Part shown: positions 60,085 to 64,000 of the stretch, piece after piece
Layout of the letters: every line of letters starts with the position of its first letter
Position numbering within the stretch: the first letter of the stretch is position 1
NCBI GenBank assembly: GCA_034414595.1
Contig: DAOULY010000021.1
Span: 124,001-188,000 of the forward strand
Reading direction: 5' to 3'
Source: DAOULY01 sp034414595
Lineage (GTDB): Bacteria > Chloroflexota > Dehalococcoidia > SZUA-161 > JAUWZY01
DNA length: 64,000 bases
Translations under genes and position numbers: made by a program
The notes under the pieces: model-generated
What the model was told of the DNA's origin: nothing
The model's input: the letters and a program-made list of their open reading frames with translations, nothing else
Databases searched by the model: none

Positions 60085-60999
60085 GTGGAACAGAGCTACG
60101 AGGTAATCATCGTCGGGGGAGGCCCCGCCGGGCTCAGCGCCGCGATCTATGCCTGTCGGAGCAAGCTCAAGACTTTGGTCATAGAAAAGATATGCCTCGG
60201 TGGTCAGATATTAATCGCTGACCTAATCGAGAACTATCCTGGTTTCCCCGAAGGCATATCTGGGTTTGATCTGGGACAGCTTATCGCGGATCAAGCAATG
60301 AAATATCAGCCTGTGGTCTTGGACGATGAGGCCCTGGGAGTTGAAATCTCGGGCCAGGACAAGATGGTGAGGACCACTAGCTGGGAATACTCAGCCCGTG
60401 CGCTGATCATTGCCAGTGGTACCCGCTTCAGCACGCTCGGAGTCCCCGGCGAAGAGCTGGTGGGGAAGGGCGTGTCCTACTGCGCTACCTGTGATGGCCC
60501 GCTGTTCCAAGAGCAGGAGATAGCCGTCGTTGGGGGCGGCAACGCAGCCATCAGCGAAGCCTTGTACCTGACCAAATTCGCCACCAAGGTGTTCGTCATT
60601 CACCGCCGAGACCAACTTCGCGCCACCAAGCTCCTTCAGGAGCGAGCACTGGCCAATCCCAAGATCGAATTCCTCTGGAATACTGTTGTGGACTCCATCA
60701 CCGGTGACAACAGGGTGCAGGGATTGAATCTGCGAAATGTCGCTACCGGGGCCGGGTCCAGCTTGAACGTTGCTGGGGTCTTTGTCGCCGTGGGTCGGCA
60801 AGCCAATACCGAGTATCTGGATGGAGTTCTCACCTTGCTTGATGATGGCTCCATCCCAGTGGACTCCAAAATGGGAACCAGCCTCCCCGGCGTCTTCGCC
60901 GCCGGTGATCTCCGCCAGAATTCGCCACGGCAGGTGGCAGCGGCCGTCGGCGACGGGGCAATTGCTGCCATCTCTGCGGAGAGATTCCTTAGCGGGTGA
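60085..60999 (+). CDS. trxB: thioredoxin reductase
   Basis: This 304-residue flavoprotein has the FAD motif VGGGPAGLSAAIYA, the redox site CATCDGP and the pyridine-nucleotide motif GGGNAAISEALYLTKF with HRRDQLRA, which fits NADPH. The GTG start follows AGAGG. It reduces the adjacent thioredoxin. Confidence 0.95.
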   Translation: MEQSYEVIIVGGGPAGLSAAIYACRSKLKTLVIEKICLGGQILIADLIENYPGFPEGISGFDLGQLIADQAMKYQPVVLDDEALGVEISGQDKMVRTTSWEYSARALIIASGTRFSTLGVPGEELVGKGVSYCATCDGPLFQEQEIAVVGGGNAAISEALYLTKFATKVFVIHRRDQLRATKLLQERALANPKIEFLWNTVVDSITGDNRVQGLNLRNVATGAGSSLNVAGVFVAVGRQANTEYLDGVLTLLDDGSIPVDSKMGTSLPGVFAAGDLRQNSPRQVAAAVGDGAIAAISAERFLSG

Positions 61000-61967
61000 A
61001 GCTCATGACTCTGCCTGATGCAGCCAAAGACCAACTGCATATAGAATCAGTCACGTGGGACAAACTGGCTTGGTTCGATATCCAAGAGCCCACCAAGCAA
61101 GAGACCGAGCATCTGGCGCAAAACTATCCCTTCCATGAGCTGGACCTGGATGACTGCCTCAGTCGGATTCAGCGGCCCAAGATCGATGAATATGAAGATG
61201 AGGGCTACCTGTTTATGGTGTTCCACTTCCCCGTGTTCAACCCACGAGCCCGGATCACTGTGCCCAGCCAGGTATCCATCTTCCTCGGCTCGGACTATCT
61301 GATCAGCCTGCACCAGGGCGACCTCAAGCCCCTGGTCAAGATGTTCCGCGACTGCCAGTTAAACGAGCGAGCCCGGGAACAATACATGAGCCAAAGCTCA
61401 AGTCATCTCCTCTATTACATTTTAGACAGGCTGGTTGAGTATTGCTTTCCTATGCTCAACAAGATCGGCGCTAATATCGAAGCAATTGAGGACGATGTTT
61501 TCACCAAGCCTGAGCCCAGGACGGTGCGGGAGATTCTGCTGATTAAGCGGGACCTCATTTCCTTCCGCCGCATTATGCGCCCTCAGATAACAGTCCTCGA
61601 TTCCCTGGAGCAGCGAGATTGGTCTTTCCTCAAGGACAATATACAACAAGATATGGAAGTCTACTTCGGTGATATTGGAGACCACCTGGACAAGATTTGG
61701 GATATGTTGGAGGACTATCGAGAGCTGGTGGACAATCTCAGCGATGCCAGCAATTGGCTGACCTCGCATCACATTCAGGAGGTGATGCGTGTTCTGGCCA
61801 TCTTGGCAGCATGTGTCGTCCCCTTCGCCGCAATCTCCGGGATCTACGGCATGAATGTCCCCCTGCCCTGGGGAGACAGCTCCTGGGGGCTCCCAATCAT
61901 GGTCATCCTTATGCTTCTCGCCACCGGCCTCATGTTGTTCTTCTTCCGCCGCAAGCGCTGGATTTAG
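60996..61967 (+). CDS. corA: CorA-family Mg2+/metal transporter
   Basis: This 323-residue protein has a long cytoplasmic funnel domain (LDDCLSRIQRPKIDEYEDEG) and two C-terminal membrane helices with the selectivity motif YGMN (SGIYGMNVPLPW). It starts with GTG overlapping the trxB stop; an ATG three codons later is possible. Confidence 0.94.
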   Translation: MKLMTLPDAAKDQLHIESVTWDKLAWFDIQEPTKQETEHLAQNYPFHELDLDDCLSRIQRPKIDEYEDEGYLFMVFHFPVFNPRARITVPSQVSIFLGSDYLISLHQGDLKPLVKMFRDCQLNERAREQYMSQSSSHLLYYILDRLVEYCFPMLNKIGANIEAIEDDVFTKPEPRTVREILLIKRDLISFRRIMRPQITVLDSLEQRDWSFLKDNIQQDMEVYFGDIGDHLDKIWDMLEDYRELVDNLSDASNWLTSHHIQEVMRVLAILAACVVPFAAISGIYGMNVPLPWGDSSWGLPIMVILMLLATGLMLFFFRRKRWI

Positions 61968-61970
61968 AGT

Positions 61971-62642
61971 ATGACAAGCATCTCACACCGATTCGTCATC
62001 GTCGCCGCAATTTTCGTTACTTGCCTGATCACAGCCAACATCATCGCAGTCAAGCTGATAAGCATTGGCGGGCTGGTACTCCCCGCAGCCATAGTCATAT
62101 TCCCATTGAGCTACATCTTCGGCGACATTCTCACCGAGGTCTATGGCTACCGCTGGGCGCGGCGGGTCATCTGGCTCGGCTTCTCCTGCAACCTTATCGC
62201 CGTAATCGCCATCTGGATTGGCGGGCAGTTGCCAGCGCTGGAGTCTGATGTCCAGTCTGCTTACGGGATCATCCTGGGCTATGCCCCAAGGTTGCTCATC
62301 GCCTCCTTCGCTGCCTACCTCGTGGGCGAGTTCGCCAACTCCTTTGTCCTGGCCAGGATGAAGGTCGCCACTAACGGGCGCTGGCTCTGGGCCAGGACCA
62401 TCAGCTCGACAGTGGTGGGACAGGGACTGGACAGCCTGATATTCATCCTCATCGCCTTTGCCGGCACCAAGACCTGGGGCGTGCTGGCCACTACTATTCT
62501 GACCCATTGGGGCGTGAAGACGGCGTATGAAGCGCTGGCCACTCCGTTCACCTACGCCATCGTGGGCTATCTCAAGAAGCAGGAAGGCATCGACACCTAC
62601 GACTATGATACTGACTTCAACCCCTTGCTGGTGACCAAGTGA
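61971..62642 (+). CDS. queuosine-precursor transporter (YhhQ/VUT family)
   Basis: This 223-residue protein has six hydrophobic segments and the family pattern LITANIIAVKLISIGGLVLP, FPLSYIFGDILTEVYGYRWA and FILIAFAGTKTWGVL. YhhQ imports queuosine precursors such as preQ0/preQ1. The distant queF (19780) is consistent with salvage. It starts three bases after corA. Confidence 0.9.
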   Translation: MTSISHRFVIVAAIFVTCLITANIIAVKLISIGGLVLPAAIVIFPLSYIFGDILTEVYGYRWARRVIWLGFSCNLIAVIAIWIGGQLPALESDVQSAYGIILGYAPRLLIASFAAYLVGEFANSFVLARMKVATNGRWLWARTISSTVVGQGLDSLIFILIAFAGTKTWGVLATTILTHWGVKTAYEALATPFTYAIVGYLKKQEGIDTYDYDTDFNPLLVTK

Positions 62643-62643
62643 G

Positions 62644-63414
62644 ATGGAACTGAGGATATTGGGAGCACATCACCAAGAATCGGCCACCACCAGGCTGGTC
62701 TCCTTCGTCCTGGATGAGGTGCTGGCAGTGGACGCAGGAGGCCTGACCTCGGGCCTTTCCCTGCCCGAGCAGGAGAAGGTCAACTCCATTTTGCTCACAC
62801 ACCATCACTACGACCATATCAGGGACATCCCCTTCTTCGGCCTGAACAACTATCTTCGCACCACCAACGTCTACGGCCCCGCAACCACCATCGACATCCT
62901 CTCCAGGTACCTCATCGACGGCGCTATCTACCCCAAGCTCACGGAAAAGCCAACTCCGCAGAGCCCGGCGCTGAGACTCCACACCCTGGAGCCGTACAAA
63001 GAGGAGACCATAGAGGGCTACAAAGTGCTGACCCTACCTGTGTACCACTCCATCCCTACCGTGGGCTACCAGATCACGTCTCCTCAGGGCCAGAGCCTGT
63101 TCTACAGCAGCGACACCAGCCGTGGGCTCTCCGCCTGCTGGGACCATATCTCATCACCCCAGCTTCTGATCATAAACGTGACCCTGTCCGATAGCTTTGA
63201 GAATGTGGCGATAGAGTCAGGACACCTGACTCCGGGGCTGCTCAAGGAGGAGCTATTGCAGTTCCGCCAGAGCAAGGGCTATCTGCCGCCAGTGGTGTTG
63301 CTCCACACCAACCCCCAGCTTGAGGACGAGATCAGGGCCGAGGTAGCCCAGGTGGCCCAGGAGCTGGCCGCCGAGATCACCCTCGGCTACGAGGGCATGA
63401 GGGTGACGGTGTAG
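62644..63414 (+). CDS. metallo-beta-lactamase-fold hydrolase
   Basis: This 256-residue protein has the zinc motif LLTHHHYDHIRDIPFFG and later ligands in YSSDTSRGL and LLHTNPQ. It resembles RNase Z/PhnP-like single-domain hydrolases. The substrate is unknown. It starts one base after the transporter stop, so it is in the same operon. Confidence 0.85.
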   Translation: MELRILGAHHQESATTRLVSFVLDEVLAVDAGGLTSGLSLPEQEKVNSILLTHHHYDHIRDIPFFGLNNYLRTTNVYGPATTIDILSRYLIDGAIYPKLTEKPTPQSPALRLHTLEPYKEETIEGYKVLTLPVYHSIPTVGYQITSPQGQSLFYSSDTSRGLSACWDHISSPQLLIINVTLSDSFENVAIESGHLTPGLLKEELLQFRQSKGYLPPVVLLHTNPQLEDEIRAEVAQVAQELAAEITLGYEGMRVTV

Positions 63415-63460
63415 TAGCTCACTGGTGCCAATATTGTTATATGGACAGGGGGTGAGCGGA

Positions 63461-63488
63461 GTAGGGTGGGTTTTTAAACCCACCTTAC
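63461..63488 (+). terminator. hairpin after the MBL gene
   Basis: GGTGGGTTT and AAACCCACC (63465-63484) form a perfect 9-bp stem around TT, flanked by GTAG and TTAC. No T-run follows. It shares GTAGGGTGGGT with the element at 21108. Confidence 0.5.
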
Positions 63489-63535
63489 TACTAAAGCTTA
63501 GGGAAATCGGCAAGCAAGGGCCAAGGTGAGCTAAG

Positions 63536-63952
63536 ATGAAACAAGTCCTGTTCGTGTGCGTGGCCAACTCCGGCCGCAGCCAGATGGCTGAGGCCTTTTT
63601 TAACAAGTACGCCGAGGGGTGGGCACGGGCAGAATCGGCGGGCACCCGGCCTCCGCGCAGGGTCAATCTCCATGTTGTCCAGATAATGGCTGAGGTCGGC
63701 ATCGACCTCAGCCATAAGAAGCCAAAACTCCTCACCTCGGAGATGCTGGAGCACGCCGACAGGGTGATCGCCATGGGCTGCGAGGTGCAAGCGCTTTGCC
63801 CCATGACCTTTGTCCCCACCGAGGTCTGGGACCTGGAAGAGCCTCATAGCAAGCCGATAGAGGTGAAGAGGAGAATACGGGACGAAGTCGAGGTCAAGGT
63901 CCGGCAACTGGTGGAGGAACTCAAATCGCCCCAAAGTCCCATCAGGGAGTGA
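63536..63952 (+). CDS. arsC: arsenate-reductase-like LMW phosphatase (thioredoxin-linked type)
   Basis: This 138-residue protein has the P-loop FVCVANSGRSQMAEA (C8-x5-R14-S15) and Cys at 82 and 88 (GCEVQALCP), close to the C10/C82/C89 triad of S. aureus ArsC. It would reduce arsenate with thioredoxin, whose genes lie about 3.5 kb upstream. No arsenite pump or ArsR is seen within the window. Confidence 0.83.
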   Translation: MKQVLFVCVANSGRSQMAEAFFNKYAEGWARAESAGTRPPRRVNLHVVQIMAEVGIDLSHKKPKLLTSEMLEHADRVIAMGCEVQALCPMTFVPTEVWDLEEPHSKPIEVKRRIRDEVEVKVRQLVEELKSPQSPIRE

Positions 63953-64000
63953 TGGGCTTATACCAGAAGCTTGAGCGGTCGCTGACGTATTGCGCCCAGT
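63952..64000 (+). CDS. start of a further gene, cut by the window edge
   Basis: An ATG overlaps the stop of the arsenate-reductase-like gene (TGATG) after GGGAG and stays open for 16 codons to the window end (MGLYQKLERSLTYCAQ). Too short to assign. Confidence 0.4.
   Translation, partial: MGLYQKLERSLTYCAQ

Overview
The window is a moderately GC-rich bacterial chromosome segment. It reads as an anaerobic member of the Chloroflexota, most likely Dehalococcoidia-like. That placement is inferred from a bacterial Elp3, an EF-Tu with a four-cysteine insertion in the G domain, the tRNA-tuf-rpmG-secE-nusG-rplK-rplA order, MetV/MetF genes of the methyl branch of the Wood-Ljungdahl pathway, and oxygen-defence proteins of the flavodiiron/rubredoxin type. 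No 16S rRNA gene is present, so the taxon is not proven.

Left part (1-30 kb). A diaphorase-like module (HoxU/NuoG-, NuoE- and NuoF-like proteins) runs into metV and faces metF. An acyl-CoA operon follows from its own promoter: HMG-CoA-synthase/DUF35 fusion, SCP-x-type thiolase, enoyl-CoA hydratase, two MaoC hot-dog proteins and an SDR. Next come a rubredoxin/cyclic-nucleotide-domain protein, flavodiiron protein with high-molecular-weight rubredoxin, elp3 divergent from a Trm9-like methyltransferase, an ECF sigma/anti-sigma/beta-propeller operon, queF, an HNH nuclease, an SDR, sucCD divergent from a 4-hydroxybutyryl-CoA-dehydratase-like gene, and a molybdopterin oxidoreductase that appears to lack a normal start codon.

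Accessory region (31.3-37.0 kb). A small island lies against the 3' end of radC. The radC 3' end and its downstream flank are duplicated at both ends of the island, and the coding differences between the copies are all synonymous. A third, partial copy of the flank and a second 110-bp repeat split the island into two cargo modules. The cargo is a Clp-N/HEPN-like fusion, a protein of unknown function and a DUF4145/HEPN-like protein. This looks like defence-type cargo accreted at a radC attachment site, and it is the best candidate in the window for an undescribed system.

Right part (37-64 kb). A long minus-strand housekeeping run reads, in transcription order, rimI, recA, recX, rny, ymdB-like, PHP, PIN/TRAM, ispD, ispF, cysS, tRNA-Thr/Tyr/Thr, tuf, rpmG, secE, nusG, rplK, rplA, rplJ, rplL, radC. 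A four-gene thiolase/DUF35 cluster sits between rplA and rplJ, directly upstream of an L10 leader with attenuator. The L7/L12 protein has a long EEK-repeat N-terminal extension. From 56 kb on, the plus strand carries an orphan radical SAM enzyme, a dehydratase-activator ATPase, plsX, trxA, trxB, corA, a YhhQ-type queuosine-precursor transporter, an MBL hydrolase and an arsenate-reductase-like phosphatase.
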